Assembly: GCF_036323735.1 (NCBI RefSeq)
Contig: NC_086034.1
Location: 10,903,001 to 10,967,000 of the forward strand
Length of the DNA stretch: 64,000 nucleotides
Direction: 5' to 3'
Source of the DNA: Rattus norvegicus
Lineage: Eukaryota > Chordata > Mammalia > Rodentia > Muridae
In this document: one piece after another, positions 11,110 through 24,047 of the stretch
Layout: every line of letters starts with the position of its first letter
How positions within the stretch are numbered: the stretch's first letter is position 1
Program-made: the position numbers and the translations under genes
The notes under the pieces: model-generated
Told to the model about the DNA's origin: nothing
Databases searched by the model: none
Seen by the model: only the letters and a program-made list of their open reading frames with translations

Positions 11110-12542
11110 TGTTGTTTCAGTAACCAGAGGCATTTCAGATGTGTCATACAACTGCTGCCTGACACTATGCCTAGGGAGATGTGAACAAATGTTAACTCTC
11201 TAGTTGACAACAGAAAAAGTGCATATACCACCAGTGCTTGACTTGGTGAACCAATGTGTTTGAAGTTACAGGAATATGGGGGAGGTGTTGCTTATAGGAG
11301 CATAAATGATTCAAAAGACAGGTACAGTGGGAATTTTGGTTTCTTTAAAAATGGGGAAATGTCATATGAATGTGTTTTCTTTTAATCTCAGGAGTGAGGT
11401 ATGAGCTGCTTCAGATTGTCCACAGCAACTGACCATGATTTGCCTTATATACTTGGAAGTCTACAAATTCATATAAGATAGTCACTTAGATAAATGCACA
11501 CATGTCTATGTGCTGTCTGTCTACTGACACCTCCTCTTGGTTCTGTTTCTCAGTAAGCCTAATTCAATAGATTCACATGTAAGACAATATGGAAGTCATG
11601 CTGGGTCTAAAAGGGCGTGTATTATAGCAAGATTGTACCTTCCATATCTATACAGAGGGGTGAGAGGAATGGGGAGGCAAAGTTGGAGGAACTGTTTCCT
11701 CTGGTCCCAGGAATTTGAAGGGTAACTGGTTAAATGATCAGACTGACAATTGACTTGTTTGGAAAAAGACTTGGGGATAGTGAGGAGATATGAAAATCTG
11801 ATTTCGAGCAGGACGGAAGATGCAGAAGACAGAGAAGGATTGAGAAAAATTGTCTTTGTTGTTGCACCTGCTTGGACATCTGTATACTAAACAAACTTGG
11901 TCACCTTCTTATGTAGTTTTGTACTCAGGAAGTGGAGCTCAGGTAATGAGAGCTTCTGAAGAGAGCAGACGTCTGCTTTTATAAAGTCAACGATTACCAG
12001 TCTTAAAGAGGCCTGGAATTGCTATGAGGAATTTTGACCAGTTCACTATTTACATTCTCTAGAAATTCTTCATCTTTTTCAGATGTGTAAACACACCTCA
12101 TCTCCCTTTTAATGTTTTGGCAAATTAACATTTTTGAGACAATTATCGACTTCCACAAGGTTGTGGGAAATAATGCAGATTCCCTATACTCTTCCTCCAC
12201 TTTCCTCCAATGCTGTTACCTTGCAATATTATACCAAAATACCAGAAGCTGGGTGCGGCAGCCTGCCCTTTCTTGACCTTGAGCAACACTAATTTGTTGA
12301 GCTGAGGAATGTTTCTAGTAAGAGATTTGTGGGATCTGTGCTAGTTTATCCTAAATGTTTAGTAAAATTCACCAGTGAAGATTTCTGACCAGCATTTTTC
12401 GGGAAGCTGATGCCTAAATAATGAATCCAAATTTAGCAATAGTTGTTAAGCCATTGATCTTCACATCGGACTGACTGTGATTTGTGTGTTGAGAGCTTTA
12501 CTGACCCAACTCATGTGAGTTGTCTAAAGTGTGTATTTGAGT
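11110..12542. other. Unassigned, possibly unique sequence
   Basis: No repeat family or coding segment can be supported. The longest frames are about 65 codons and look random. Confidence 0.4.
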
Positions 12543-12615
12543 TGATGGCACCATTTTTTTTAAAAAAATTTATTTATTTATTTATTTATTTATCTATCAT
12601 ACACACACACGTACA

Positions 12616-12664
<49 letters not shown>

Positions 12665-12809
12665 GCTATTAGCTGTCTTCAGACACACCAGAAGAAGGTA
12701 TAAGAGCCCATTACGGATGGTTGTAAGCCACCATGTGTTTGCTGGGATTTGAACTCAGAACCTCTGGAAGAACAGTCAGTGCTCTCTCTCCAGCCTGATG
12801 GCACCATTT
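12543..12809 (-). mobile_element. B2 SINE, antisense, with 14-bp target-site duplication
   Basis: The body reads on the minus strand: the head 'ctccagcctg' end is at about 12795, and 'gaactcagaacctctggaag' and 'gtcttcagacacaccagaag' are typical B2 segments. TGATGGCACCATTT occurs at 12543-12556 and 12796-12809 without mismatch. The tail became a compound microsatellite: (TTTA)n at about 12569-12595 and a (CA)n tract at 12600-12660. The duplication shows that the whole 239-bp block arrived as one insertion. Confidence 0.93.
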
Positions 12810-13964
12810 CTTTATTGTCCTCATGTGTCAGCAGTGCCTGGAGTTTGTCATCAAACTTGTTCTTAATGTTGGAAATCTCTTTTTTTTTTTCTATTTTTCT
12901 TGGTCAACATTTCTAGAGGTTAGTCAATTTTACTGATATCTCAAAGAACTGGATTTTTATTCCGTTGATTTTTTTTATTGCTTTTGTATCAAATTATATT
13001 GGTTGTTACCCTTATCTTTTCCTTCCTGTTTCTTGCTTTGAATCTGACACTTCCTGTGAGTCTTGGGATGAATTCGTGTTATAATTTCTCCCTCCCTAAA
13101 GTGCCCCAGTTAGCTTTATTTTTTTCCTTAAGTACTGCTTTAGCTAAACTCTTTGGACTTTTATTTTCTAATTCAATAACTTTAAGATTTTTCTATAGAG
13201 AATTTGTCTCTGATGTATGGGTAATTTGAAATGTATTTAGTTTTGAAGAGTTTGGAGATTTTTCTTGCTAAATTTCTAAGATGGATTTTTCAGTTTGATT
13301 TTCACTAGCATCAAAGAATACTCTTTTTGATTAACATTCTTTGGAGTATATTTAGGCTAAATGTATGGCCCAGCATCTGATCTACCTTCATGTATGTTTT
13401 GTGTTCACTTTGTATATATTTTGCAGTTGTTGGGTGATGTGTTAATGAATATTAATTAAATCTTGTGATTGATGATGCCGTTCAGCTTTCTAAACCCTTC
13501 TTGATTGTGGCTAGCTGTGCTATTGATGTTTGGGGAAGTAGAGACTTCGATTGTAACTGTGGATTTATCTATTTCCACTTATAGATGTGTCAGCTTTTGC
13601 TATTGTACAGAGCTACATGTTTCTGTTGTTTAATGTGTAGACTCTCGTTTAAGATCACCACATCTTCGTAGGTTGACCCTGTCTGCATTATACAAGATTA
13701 TGTCTGTTAGCAATTTTATTTACTATAAACTATACTTTATCTGTTATTGATATTGGTGTCCTCATTTTCCCTTAATGCTCACATAGTGTGTTTTATTTTT
13801 CACTTTGGACATGACTATATAATACTTTACATTTCACATTAAATATTTCTTTCACCTACATTCTGACAGATGTTAACTTTCTGGTAAATTCTTGTAACAT
13901 AGCCATTATGTTAAAAAGCTATGAGTGGGCAAGTAAGAATATGCTGGAAACCAATAGAAGAATG

Positions 13965-14005
13965 GAGGGAGGGAAGAAAGAAGAAGGAAGGAAGAAAGGG
14001 AAACA
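13965..14005. repeat. GGAA/GAAA-rich purine tract
   Basis: Short impure repeat of GGAAG and GAAAG units. Confidence 0.8.
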
Positions 14006-14883
14006 GGTACCTGTTTAACTTCTTTTCTTCAGCCATCAAGCATAATTTAAACTTAAGGGGAAGAAAAAGCTAGTATGTCGACCTGTTTGGTTTGCTTGCT
14101 TGCTATAACTTTCCTGCCTGATGTTCCAATATTCTTCCTTTTTTTTGATTTGGTCCACATTAGAACTTCCTTTACTTGGTATTTAAAGTAGGTCTAGTGA
14201 TAAATCCCTTTTTGTTGTTTTTGTTTTTAGTGTTACTCTCTTGAGTTCCTCTCATTTTCCTGGATACTATTTTTGCTGGGTATAGAACTTCGGGGTGAGG
14301 TTTCTGCTCTTTCAGCACTGGGGAGTTTTTTGTTTGTTTGTTTGTTTGCTTGCTTGTTTTTTGGCTTCCAAAGTTTCTAATAAGAACATTTCTGTATTCA
14401 AATTGTTTCTCTTTCAAACATAAGGTGTTACTTTCATATCTTTGAAGATAACATCTATCCCTCCAGTTTCCTACTATTAGACGATGGTGTGTGTATTCTG
14501 GTGTTTTGTCTGGTTCAGGTTTTGCTTACCAGCCTACATCTATAATTTTATAAATTTTGTGGTATTTTCAAAGTTTTCATCCAATATTTCTTTGAGAATC
14601 TTTCTAATATCATCTTTGTTTACTTGTTATGATATTCTGCTAGCATGAATGCTAGATGCCTTTTGTATTTTCCATTAATGTTTGAAGCCGTATTAATTTC
14701 TAAAGTCTATTTTATTTTTTTATTCAGGGTTGTCTAATTTCTATTGTTCTATATTTATTCTCACAGATTATTTTCCTCTGAGCACTCCAATGTGCTATAG
14801 ATACTATGCATAGCTGCATTTTACTTTTCATCTATATTATTATATTTTTAGGCTGCATGTTTCTATTTGGCTACAATTTATAC

Positions 14884-14901
14884 CTTTTTTCTTTCCTTCT
14901 T

Positions 14902-14965
<64 letters not shown>

Positions 14966-14966
14966 T
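14884..14966. repeat. (TC)n/(TTTC)n compound microsatellite
   Basis: A polypyrimidine block of TTTC, then TC, then TTTC units. The pure pyrimidine strand could form a triplex (H-DNA). Confidence 0.95.
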
Positions 14967-15009
14967 TTGTGGAGACTTTCCTCTCAAGATTTTCTGTCTT
15001 GTTTTATTT

Positions 15010-15126
15010 TTACTTTCTGAGATATGACTTGCTGTAAATGCTACACTGGCCTCAAAGCTTGCCGTTTCTTACTTCAGCCTCCTGAGCAACTGGAATTAAA
15101 GTCTGTATGCACCATCATGCCCAGCC
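15010..15126 (-). mobile_element. Partial old B1 SINE, antisense
   Basis: The plus strand shows 'tggcctcaaagcttgc', 'tcagcctcctgagcaactgg' and 'caccatcatgcccagc', the reverse complement of the B1 left half. The 3' part of the element is lost or eroded into the adjacent pyrimidine tract. Confidence 0.6.
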
Positions 15127-15470
15127 TCCTTCCTTTCTGTCTTCTGTTTTTCTTTCTTCCAATCCTGACTTTTTTTCTTATTTTCTCTACTTTTAAGCAT
15201 TTTTTAGTCGTTTTCTGAAAGCTTGTTAAAATAACGCCTGTACTATGTCTTTCTCAGATACTTTTAATTTCTTCCATCTCAATACATGCATCTAATGGGT
15301 ATCCTAGCTCATATAGATCTTTATTAACCTGGTTTGTTTTGTGTAGTTTTTCTGTAGATTGGACACATGTGGTATTGTGAAGTGAGACTCTATCTCCTTA
15401 AATCGTCTGTTATATTTGAAAGATTACACTTACTGAAACTACTCTGGCTCAAAAAAAACAAAAAAACAAA

Positions 15471-15478
15471 GCAGCAGC

Positions 15479-15516
<38 letters not shown>
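15471..15516. repeat. (CAA)n trinucleotide repeat
   Basis: It starts as GCA units and becomes about 13 CAA units, following an A-rich tract. Confidence 0.93.
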
Positions 15517-15992
15517 ATGGTGCTTCCTGGTCCTTGTAATCTGAAGGTCGAAGTTCAGATTCTCAACTTGGCTTCCTTTGGCTTTCCAGGGTGGGAGAAT
15601 ATTCATTATTTCTGGGTAGAAATATAAGTTTTGTGTCTGTTCTTGACCTCATTGACATCAGGATGACAGTCCAGACTAGTGCAAGCACTCTAATACCCCA
15701 ATAGTGATTAAGCAACATTGACCTTTGCTAGCACCTCAGGTTAGAGAAACATTCCATTATTTCTTAAACTCAGCTTCCTACTTGTCTTTTTTTTAGTGCG
15801 AATGTGTAGAGGCCATGGTTCTTCCTCGATAGTTTGCTATGGTTTTTGTATGACATTCTATCTATCTAGGCTGGGTTTCCTGACACTTAGGCTATAAGGA
15901 GCATCTTTTGTAGATACCTTTTTAAAAATCTGAACTTATTGATATTTCCAGTACCATCTTCTTCAATATCTTCAATTCCAAGTGTGCATGCA

Positions 15993-15994
<2 letters not shown>

Positions 15995-16027
<33 letters not shown>
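15995..16027. repeat. (GT)n microsatellite
   Basis: About 16 GT units preceded by 'gtgtgcatgcatgc'. Confidence 0.93.
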
Positions 16028-16029
<2 letters not shown>

Positions 16030-16689
16030 AAAGAAAATAAGGAGTGTATTGCCATGTTGTTCTTCATATCTAAGGTCCTAGCCAGTCTCTTCTGTCTGAT
16101 ATTAAAGCGTGTTCCATTTGTTCCTTAGTGTTCAAAGATGTTAACTGAATAAGAAAAAGTGTATTATTTTATATTTCTGAAAGTAAGAGTTCTTGCTCAC
16201 TTTATTTCATTCCATAGCCACATTATAGAAAAACAAAGATAACAGAATCAACTCTATAAGAATTCTTTCACTTCCATTTGCAAATCTGTGAATGACCAGT
16301 ATCAACCCCAAATCTTTCCCCTTTTCTTGCCTATAACAATAATGATAGTTTCTCTCCTGAGAACTTAGGTCACACTTCAGTCTGGATCCTATCATCCTTC
16401 TACTTTTTTTTTCCAGCAACATTAAAATTCACAGCATCAATACCTCCATTCTCGCATATATGGATTCTCCTGTTAACTAGATTTTTCTATTAGCTTTTAA
16501 TTGTGTTCAAGCCCTTTCTATTACGCATGAGTCCAATTCAGGGTCCAAATTCCCTCTAGCTCTTACTGTCTCCTCTTTCATTAAAATTCTTTGAAGAAAA
16601 CATTCTGATTCACCATTTTAATTTATTTCTCAGCCATTCCAATGTAGCTTTGGTCCTGATAATCTCACTTCTAAGTGGTTCACTGAGTA

Positions 16690-17860
16690 GAGGTCTTTCC
16701 AAAAGGCTTTATTCCTGAACTTGAGGGAGCTCTGATGACCACTTTCTCCTATTCAAAGCATCTTTGCTGCTGGCTTCCATATGATGACACACACTTCCGT
16801 TCCTCATACTCTCTCTTGATATGTCTTCTTTTGGCTGAGTGCTTTTCCTTCATGTTCAACCATCCATAGACCCAATTCTCTGTTCATCCAACTGGGTAGT
16901 CTCCCTGTCACCACAGCTTCAGTTCACCCTCTGAACGTGATCAGCACACACATTGATACGCTGCCTCCCCTCTCCTCAGACTTCCAGTGCATATCTCCTA
17001 TTGGAAAGTCTCAGCAAACCAGTTTTCCAGAATCGAAACCAAAGTCTTCCTCACAGTTTCCCAGTGCTGTTCTTAATCACACATCACCTTCTTCTGCTCT
17101 CTGAGTTTTCATGCTCCTATAGAAGCAACAAACATCTGCAGAAATTTGATACAATGTCCTTCACTTATTTTCATTTACACCACACCCCTGTGCCTTGTTG
17201 GTCCTACTTTCTACATGATTTACCAATCTAGTCACAGCCTTCAGACTTCCTCCTCTTATATTAACCCAAGAAATGTCACTCCAATTATGGCATATATATG
17301 ACCAGAGTTGCCCAAACATTCCCCAACTTCTATTTTTACTTAAACTAGTTGGTGGTCATGCTGCAGCCAGAGTGATATTGTTTTTAAAATTCAGGTTTGA
17401 CTATCTGCCTCTCTTGTTGTCTCTCTGTCCTCTGTATTCCTATCTATCTTATACTTAGCTTTTGAAGCTGTCTTAGCATCTTAACACTGCTTCTTTAATA
17501 ACAGAGACATACCATTTAGGCTCCGTGTGGCCCACTTTCCTCCCAATTGCAGTCTCATTTTGTACAATTTCATATAAATTTCTGCTTTAAACACACTAGC
17601 TTTTCAGTGACAATTATATTTCATAATGTCTCCATTCCAGGGAATTTGACTACAGAATTCTACATAAGGTTAAATTTTTTTAGCTTCTATCCTTATACGT
17701 TTCTTAACTCAATTGTCTTTTCCTGATGTGTGTGCGATATTTTGCCTAGCTGATTCTGAGTTTATTCATGTCCATGCCTCTCCATGAGATGCTAACAGCT
17801 ATGAGGACAAGGTCTATAATCGATTATATCTCCTTCTACCCTCTATGTATGACAGAATCA
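16690..17860 (+). mobile_element. L2 LINE relic
   Basis: The segment near 17358 ('catgctgcagccagagtgat') followed by 'tttaaaattcaggtttgactat' is the well-known L2 3' region. The block near 17790-17825 ('gctaacagctatgaggacaaggtc') corresponds to the terminal part. The upstream part at 16960-17060 has the L2-like 'cttccagtgcatatctcct' pattern. All frames are decayed. L2 was active long before rodents arose, so this is ancestral sequence. Confidence 0.6.
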
Positions 17861-18049
17861 TTGTTTTCAGCTGGGACATCTATGATGTCCCTGGAATGTG
17901 TCACTACAGCTGTAATAATTTTTCTTATGTGGGTGGGATTTCATATAAATATTTGGGAGAAAATGAGTGAGTTTTTTTCAATAGGAGTTATTTCTTTTCA
18001 GCTGCGCATGGATATGCAACAGTGAACTTCTCCACCTGTGCCCAAGTTC

Positions 18050-19075
18050 CCAAAATAATGACTCTTGAGACTGAATTATTTCTGAATAAATGTCTAGGCC
18101 ATAAGCTAGGGCCTGTTCCCTGACTAGCTGATAATGTAATTAACCCATTTATTCTATTCTATGAGCGCCACCTGGCTGGTTACCTCTTCTCAGTTTCATT
18201 AGTCTATCTCAGTCAGTGATTGGGGGTAAATCTTTCTGCCTTTGACTCGATTTTGTAATCCTCTCTCCCTGCCTGAACTCTCAGCTATTTCCTGCCTAAG
18301 CTAATAAGCCAACAGCTTTTTACTAACGGGTGATGCTTCCACACAGCGCACAAGATATTCTCTATACATATATATGGGGGTCATTAATTGTTGTTGAAAA
18401 ATATAAAAATAAAACGGTAATGTTTGGTCTTTTACCCTGCTAGGTCCTACACCTCAGTGCCCCAGATATCTGCTAGATATCTTGGCGGAAACACAGTCCA
18501 GCCACACACTTTCTTACATTCAAACCCTCACATAAAAGAACACACAACACAGTAATCTTAGATCCAATTTTTAAGATATAATTGCCCACTTAAACATACA
18601 AAGCCCAGTACCATCTATCCCTTGCACCTTTTATTTGCCAGGTCTCCAGCTTCTCCTTCTCCCACAATGACTCCTCGCTTCTCCCCTCTCTCCATCTTTT
18701 CTTTACCCACTCTCCCAACTATATCAACTCTTCTATGGTTTAGTTTCTCCTTCTCCCACAACGACTCCTAGCTTCTCCCCTCTCTCCATCTCCTATCTCC
18801 TCTAACTCTTCTCAGTTCCCCATCGTGTCTCTAAACTCTCCCTCTCCCACCTATCTTCATTCCTCCTCTCCCAACTCTCTCAACTGTTCCATGCTTTCCC
18901 CCCTGCTCCGGTTCTACTGGCTCAACTGTCACCAACTGTCTTCTCTAACCCTATTCTCTGAATCTAGTCCTCCTCTCGCTCCTGACTCCTCCCTCTGCCC
19001 AAATCTAGCGCTCTTGCCTTTATTTTACAAATTCAAAGAGAACTCCAAGGCAAACCACAACAATTAATTGATAAA
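18050..19075. repeat. Probable rodent LTR-type repeat, family not identified
   Basis: Two blocks look like moderately repeated rodent sequence: 18050-18365 ('ggccataagctagggcctgttcc' and 'cctggctggttacctcttct') and 18420-18640 ('agatatctgctagatatcttgg', 'cacagtccagccacacac'). I believe both occur in rodent endogenous-retrovirus-derived repeats but cannot name them from memory. A C/T-rich stretch at 18640-19030 follows and contains an imperfect duplication. No coding frame is present. Confidence 0.4.
18653..18793. repeat. Imperfect direct duplication in C/T-rich DNA
   Basis: A segment of about 44 bases beginning 'ctccttctcccacaa' and ending 'ctctctccatct' occurs at 18653-18697 and again at about 18747-18791, with few differences. 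Confidence 0.8.
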
Positions 19076-20784
19076 AAACAATGGTAACTTGATTCTTTCC
19101 ATTTCAAGAAACTCAATCAATGTTAGCTAGCATCATCAGCTAAAACAAAGACAGTCAAAAACCTAGGCTTAGGAAGAGGCAGTAGACTTAATTTTGACAT
19201 GAAAACTTTCAAACTTAAGTGCAAATATCTAGTGTTTAGTTAAAATCTGGTCTTGAGGACAAAGAATATTAATTTTGATTCATTAGCCTACTTGTTGCCA
19301 TGGTTTTTTTATTTGAGTTGTTTCTTAATGGTACTTATACTGGAGACTTGATCCTTAGTGCGACAACAGTAAGAAGCCGGGGAGTCTGAATGAGGTGGGT
19401 CATAGCGGGTGATCAGTTTAGAAGGGAACAACTGCCTTGGGAAGGGAATAGCCTGATGTCTAGGAGTGAGTTAGTCTTTGCAAGAGTCGATTGTCATAAA
19501 GCGAGGTCACGCCACTTGTTTGATCCCTTCTGCATTCAATCAATGCTTTTCCAACTGTTGACTATGTTCATACACAGCCACGATGCTATCATCAGAAACC
19601 AAACAAACAGAGTTCATTCTTGGACTTAAAGCCTGTGAAATTCTGAAGGAACAAATAAACATCCTTTTTCTTTATATATGACTCACCCTCAGGTGTAACT
19701 AAAAACCAACTAATACAGATAATATTTACATACATATGTAGCCTCAAATCCATTCAGAGAATGAGAATGACTAGAGTAAGGAACAAACACAGTTGTGGGA
19801 AGATCTTGAGTGCCTTTCCAAGACTGAGTGCACCTTGGGAAATGAGAAAATGGTCAAAGAGAGGACCCCGAAATCATCCAAAATTAATACTATGTCTCTA
19901 CAGAACTCAAGGGAAGAGACATTCCTAACCAAAGATGAGAAAATGTACATATAGGAACTTCAAAGATCTGTTAAGTTCAGGAGTCAAGGGAGGGGACTTT
20001 CTAGAGCACCATGAAAATTGGTCAGGAATACAGCACAGACCCATTGACTATAAATCTACAGTTATTAAAGGAACTTCTTGACAAGATAGACCTGGGCCTT
20101 TTGACTAAGCATACTTGGTCCTGTTGAAAACCAGGATTCTTGAAATCTAGCTAATAGGTGGAGACAGAATGAGGCTACAGGGAGGAGAGCTGAAGTTCAT
20201 GTTTAATGATTTCAATTTTCTGATGACATAGACCACTTATACATCAACAGAGAAAGAGAGTGAGAATAAGGTGAATGTCCTGGTGGTAGGCTGAAAACTA
20301 AAACAGGGCTGGGTGACCTCAATGATGGGGACAGGAAAGATTGCCTGCCCAAACAAGGTAGGGTATTTTGATTGGGGCCGGCGTCTCCAGGCAGACTGAC
20401 TTCAAATATGTATAGTGATTTCTTTTTTCCATAGCAGCCTTTGCCTTCTCAGGACAGCAGGGAAAAACAGGTAGTTATTCTAATGCAGGCCTGGACATCA
20501 TCAGAACCAAGACAGAAAAAAAATTAAGGAATCTGGGGACTTGAGGGAATTCGTAAACATGTAGTTAAAATGATTGACAACCCAGCGACAAGGTTGCCAA
20601 GGAGAAAGTGAAGCTGGGAGTCAGTTGACAGGCTGGAAAGATCAAGAAGGTAAAAAAGCTTCTCTCTAGATGATGTACTTTAGCTTGGCCTTACCAGGGC
20701 TGCTGATGGGAGATAGTCAGGCATCAAGAGGTTAAACTAGAGATTACAAAAAGAGAAGTGAAAATGTGAAACTGATAAAAAAAA
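19076..20784. other. Unassigned, possibly unique sequence
   Basis: No recognisable repeat or gene. Short frames lack known domains. Confidence 0.4.
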
Positions 20785-20985
20785 TAATGTACTTTGATGT
20801 GAGACACACCTGTGTGTGAGCCTTGTCTCTTAGTTATGAGCTGTGTGAACTTGGAGCTCAATTACTTAATCTGTAAAGTAGAGATAATAATAGCGCTCGT
20901 GTCAAAAGCTTGTGGTGAGACTTAAATGGGATAATGCATGAAAAGCACTTAGCACAGTCTGGCATAGCGTAAGCTCGGCAGGAGT
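20785..20985 (+). mobile_element. MIR SINE
   Basis: It matches the MIR core in order: 'gtgtgagccttgtctcttagttatgagctgtgtgaac' region, 'ttggagctcaattacttaatctgtaaagtagagataataatag', then 'gggataatgcatgaaaagcacttagcacag' and 'ctggcatag'. These are landmarks, not full consensus identity. It is an ancient mammalian SINE retained almost full length. Confidence 0.85.
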
Positions 20986-22050
20986 GGGTGGGTATTTATA
21001 CGCTTACTTTGGGGATGATCATGATATGACCTCAGGGTGTGGCTGCCAGTGAAAGTGGCTGGAAACGTGCAGAGGTACAAGATTTTGGAGTGCAGAAAGC
21101 TCGAAACTGAGGCTGGAGGCTGATATGGAGGACCATTCACGTGGCTGCTTTGGTGATTCACATGGTTGTTTTAGTGGATAAAACATAAATGCTCTGTCCT
21201 TATTACTGACCTATTTGTTTAACAATTAGGGTAAAGATGCTGATTTTGGTGTGTGCTTCCTTTCATAAAGAAGGTAGCCTTAGGCTCAACCCAAATGGGA
21301 ATCTTACCACAATTAATGGTCTTTAAGCACCTAAGTTCAGCTTTATCTGAGCATAGTAAATCTCTGTGTGTCACAGTGCGTCATTTGCATAAAAGGCTAT
21401 CAAGGTTGTAATAATGAAACTTTTTAATTGTCTGGTTTTCCCCATATAAATGGGTTGTTAGTTAGCCAAATGTGCTCGCAATTGTGAGACAAACAGTAGA
21501 GGCCAGTAAATAGCTTTTCCTTTTGCTTATTTAAATCATTGGCTTACTTGGAGTCAAGCCGCATTGATTATTGAAAAATCTCTATTCAGTTGATACTCAA
21601 GTATGCATTCAGCACAGGATAGGCAGTCAGGGAGGACCCAAGTGAAATTGAAGCTGACGCTCTGTGCGTCCCAGGAGCACTGGATCAGCACATCTCCTGC
21701 ATAGAAGGTGAGAGACTCTGGCCCTAGCAAAATGGCATTCAGGCTGTCACTATGGTTCCCACTATGACTATACCCGCAGGGTTCCTGGAAATCTATTGAA
21801 ACCCATGAGCCTGTGTTCTAAGCACAATCTGTAAAAGGCAGGGATGAAAATGCACAGTTCTCACTTTCAGAGAACAAAGGAAGTTAGCCATTATTAATCA
21901 GGTACCACTTAGCCAATACTAGCCTAAATTGTCACCGACAGCAAATTGTTTAATTGTTCCTGTCTCAAGGCAAAGAGAATTAGACACCACGAAGTAAATG
22001 TTCTGTCTATACTACAAACACAGCTATTAGAGAATCTAAGTGCTGCCGCC

Positions 22051-22053
<3 letters not shown>
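20986..22053. other. Unassigned, possibly unique sequence
   Basis: No repeat or gene is recognised in this kilobase. Confidence 0.4.

Positions 22054-22098
<45 letters not shown>
22054..22098. repeat. (GT)n microsatellite
   Basis: A pure run of about 22 GT units ending in 'tatacatac'. Confidence 0.95.
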
Positions 22099-22100
<2 letters not shown>

Positions 22101-22360
22101 CATACGCCTCTCCAGAATTGTTTCAGTGCCGATTAGAATATTTGAACAAAGCACCTAACGGATTACTTATTTTTATCGGAAGAGACAGGCTCTGTGTACT
22201 ACATCCTAGGCTAGGGTGGGTCTCTAGCAGAAGAGTTTTGGGTGTTTAGCATCTTAGGGTCTGTTGGGGATGGGATGATTCATATCACTGAGCCAGATGG
22301 TTTTTTCTGCATCGTAGACACTTCAGTGAAACGATTCTCCAGAAGCTGTAAGAACCTGTA

Positions 22361-22461
22361 GAGAGGTTGGAGAGGTGGTTCAGGAGCTAAGAACTCACCC
22401 TCAGCTTCTACAGAAGACTCGGGGTCATTTCCTAAACTGACATGACTGCTCACAACCATGC
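22361..22461 (+). mobile_element. Partial B2/B3-type SINE
   Basis: The head 'ggttggagaggtggttcaggagctaagaactcac' fits the tRNA-like part of B2/B3 (landmark near 22365-22400), followed by 'gctcacaaccatgc'. The 3' half is truncated. The sequence 22099-22360 is unassigned. Confidence 0.6.
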
Positions 22462-22599
22462 ATAGATTTTAAGGATTAAACAGTATTCCACTGCGTAAGT
22501 GTATTATGTTGCATGTTTAGTCATATACTTGAGAATTTCATAGATGTATGCAATGAGATATGCCTATAGGCCAGTCTTTGGTGCATCTGTTTGGTTAAT

Positions 22600-22856
22600 G
22601 ATTAATAAGGGTGGGCACAGACCACTGGAGGTGTTGCTGCTCCTGGGCAGGTAGTCCTGAATGGTCTAAGAATGCAGGCTGAGCAAGCCAGTAAGCAGCA
22701 TTCCTCCATGGCTTCTGGTTCAGTTTCTGCCTTGAGTTCCTGCTGTGACTTTCTTTGTGGATAGACTATGATCTGGAAATGCAAGTGAAAACAACCCTTT
22801 CCTCCTCCTTTCCTTTAGTCATGATGCTTTATCACAGCAATACTAAGAAACTCTTG
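22600..22856 (+). repeat. MaLR (MT-type) LTR 3' part
   Basis: Family words are in order: 'gctgagcaagccagtaagcagcattcctccatggc' (landmark at 22678-22712), 'ttgagttcctgctgtgacttt', and 'atgctttatcacagcaata' at the end. The 5' half is missing. Confidence 0.65.
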
Positions 22857-23837
22857 GGCCTCCACCATCAATTTTCCTCCTCCAACTTTTCTCATACCAC
22901 CCCAAAGGGTGTCCCTTCATGTCTTATCTTACTTCATAGTTTTGTTTTATTTATAACCCACTAAGTCCAATTAGTGCTGCCTCTATTTACATAGCTGTGG
23001 GCCATCCATTAGAGCATGGGAAACCTACCAAGGGTGCACCTCAAACCTGAATAATTCTATTTCCTACAACAGTTATCAACTCCTAGTAACACCTCAGTAA
23101 GAGGTAGGGTGTAGTAGAGACTCTCTTCTATTTATGTGGAAACTTTGGATGGCTTGATCTTACACCAATCTTGTGCTAGAGAACACAGCCGACATGAGTT
23201 CATACTAATACAGACTATGAGTCATGTCATGTTCAGAAGACAACATTTTACCACATTCATCCTCATCCTCCATGGCTTACATCTTAATGCTTCTACTTCT
23301 ACAACATTCCTTAAGTCTTGGCAAGGGGGTAAGGGTTTCATAAGGATCTTCCATTCAGGGATGAGCACTCAGTCTCTAATTTTCAACACTTTGACCAGAT
23401 GTGCATCTCTCCATTAACTACTACCCATTACAAAGAGAGGCTTCTCTGGCAAAGACTGAGGACAACCCTAGTCTATGGGTATAAGCAAATTGACAGCATT
23501 ACCATTGAGCAAAATGCCAATAGTGGATTTTACTCTATGGTCAATGATTTACCTATTCATGGAGTTTGAGTAGGATTCTATGTACCAGACATGAACTTTC
23601 TCCCTATAAAGCAGGCCTCAAATCTATGAAAATTTGGTAAGTAACTCCATAACACTTGTTATATTTTGAATATGTGTGTATATACATGTACGCACATACA
23701 TAAATGCGGTCTATATTTTCTTTACTCACCCATTAATTATATCTTAATGATATGTGTCTGCAGATGCACATGTCTATACAGAGACCAGAGTTTGATGTTT
23801 GCTGCCTTTTTTTCCTCTATCATTATCCATCTTACCC
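22857..23837. other. Unassigned sequence
   Basis: No gene. The part 22900-23100 may be a decayed rodent repeat, but I cannot support a family. Confidence 0.35.
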
Positions 23838-24047
23838 TTTTGAGACAGAGTCTCTAACTAAACTGTAGCTTGCCATTTTGTCTAGGCTGGTTGAAAAATA
23901 AGTCTCCTGGATCTGCCTGTCTCCATTTCCCACTAGATGGGATTGTCACATGCTGCCGTGTCCAGCTTTTATATGGTGTTACAGATCCAAATTTAGATCT
24001 TTGCATTTATGCAACCAATTCTCTACTGACCAAGCCCAGATCTCCAT
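23838..24047 (-). mobile_element. B4/RSINE-type composite SINE, antisense
   Basis: The left part (23840-23975) reads as antisense B1 ('ttttgagacagagtctc', 'gtctaggctggttg', 'gatctgcctgtctcc'). The right part (about 23985-24045) resembles an antisense ID-like head ('gatctttgcatttatgcaa', 'attctctactgac'). This B1-plus-ID order defines B4/RSINE elements. It is strongly diverged. Confidence 0.5.

Larger units (their letters stand above)
12880..15000 (-). mobile_element. Ancient L1 relic (L1M-like), antisense
   Basis: Plus-strand blocks such as 'tagtcaattttactgatatctcaaagaactggatttttattccgttg' (given here only as a landmark at about 12920-12967) correspond to the reverse complement of the ORF2 region between endonuclease and RT in old L1s. 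Further matches are 'tttagttttgaagagtttgg' near 13240 and 'ggtatagaacttcggggtg' near 14280. No open frame remains. Purine and pyrimidine simple tracts at 13965-14005 and 14884-14966 interrupt it. Confidence 0.55.
15127..16600. other. Unassigned sequence with two microsatellites
   Basis: Apart from the CAA and GT tracts listed separately, I recognise nothing. The poly-Gln-like frame here is caused by the CAA repeat. Confidence 0.4.
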
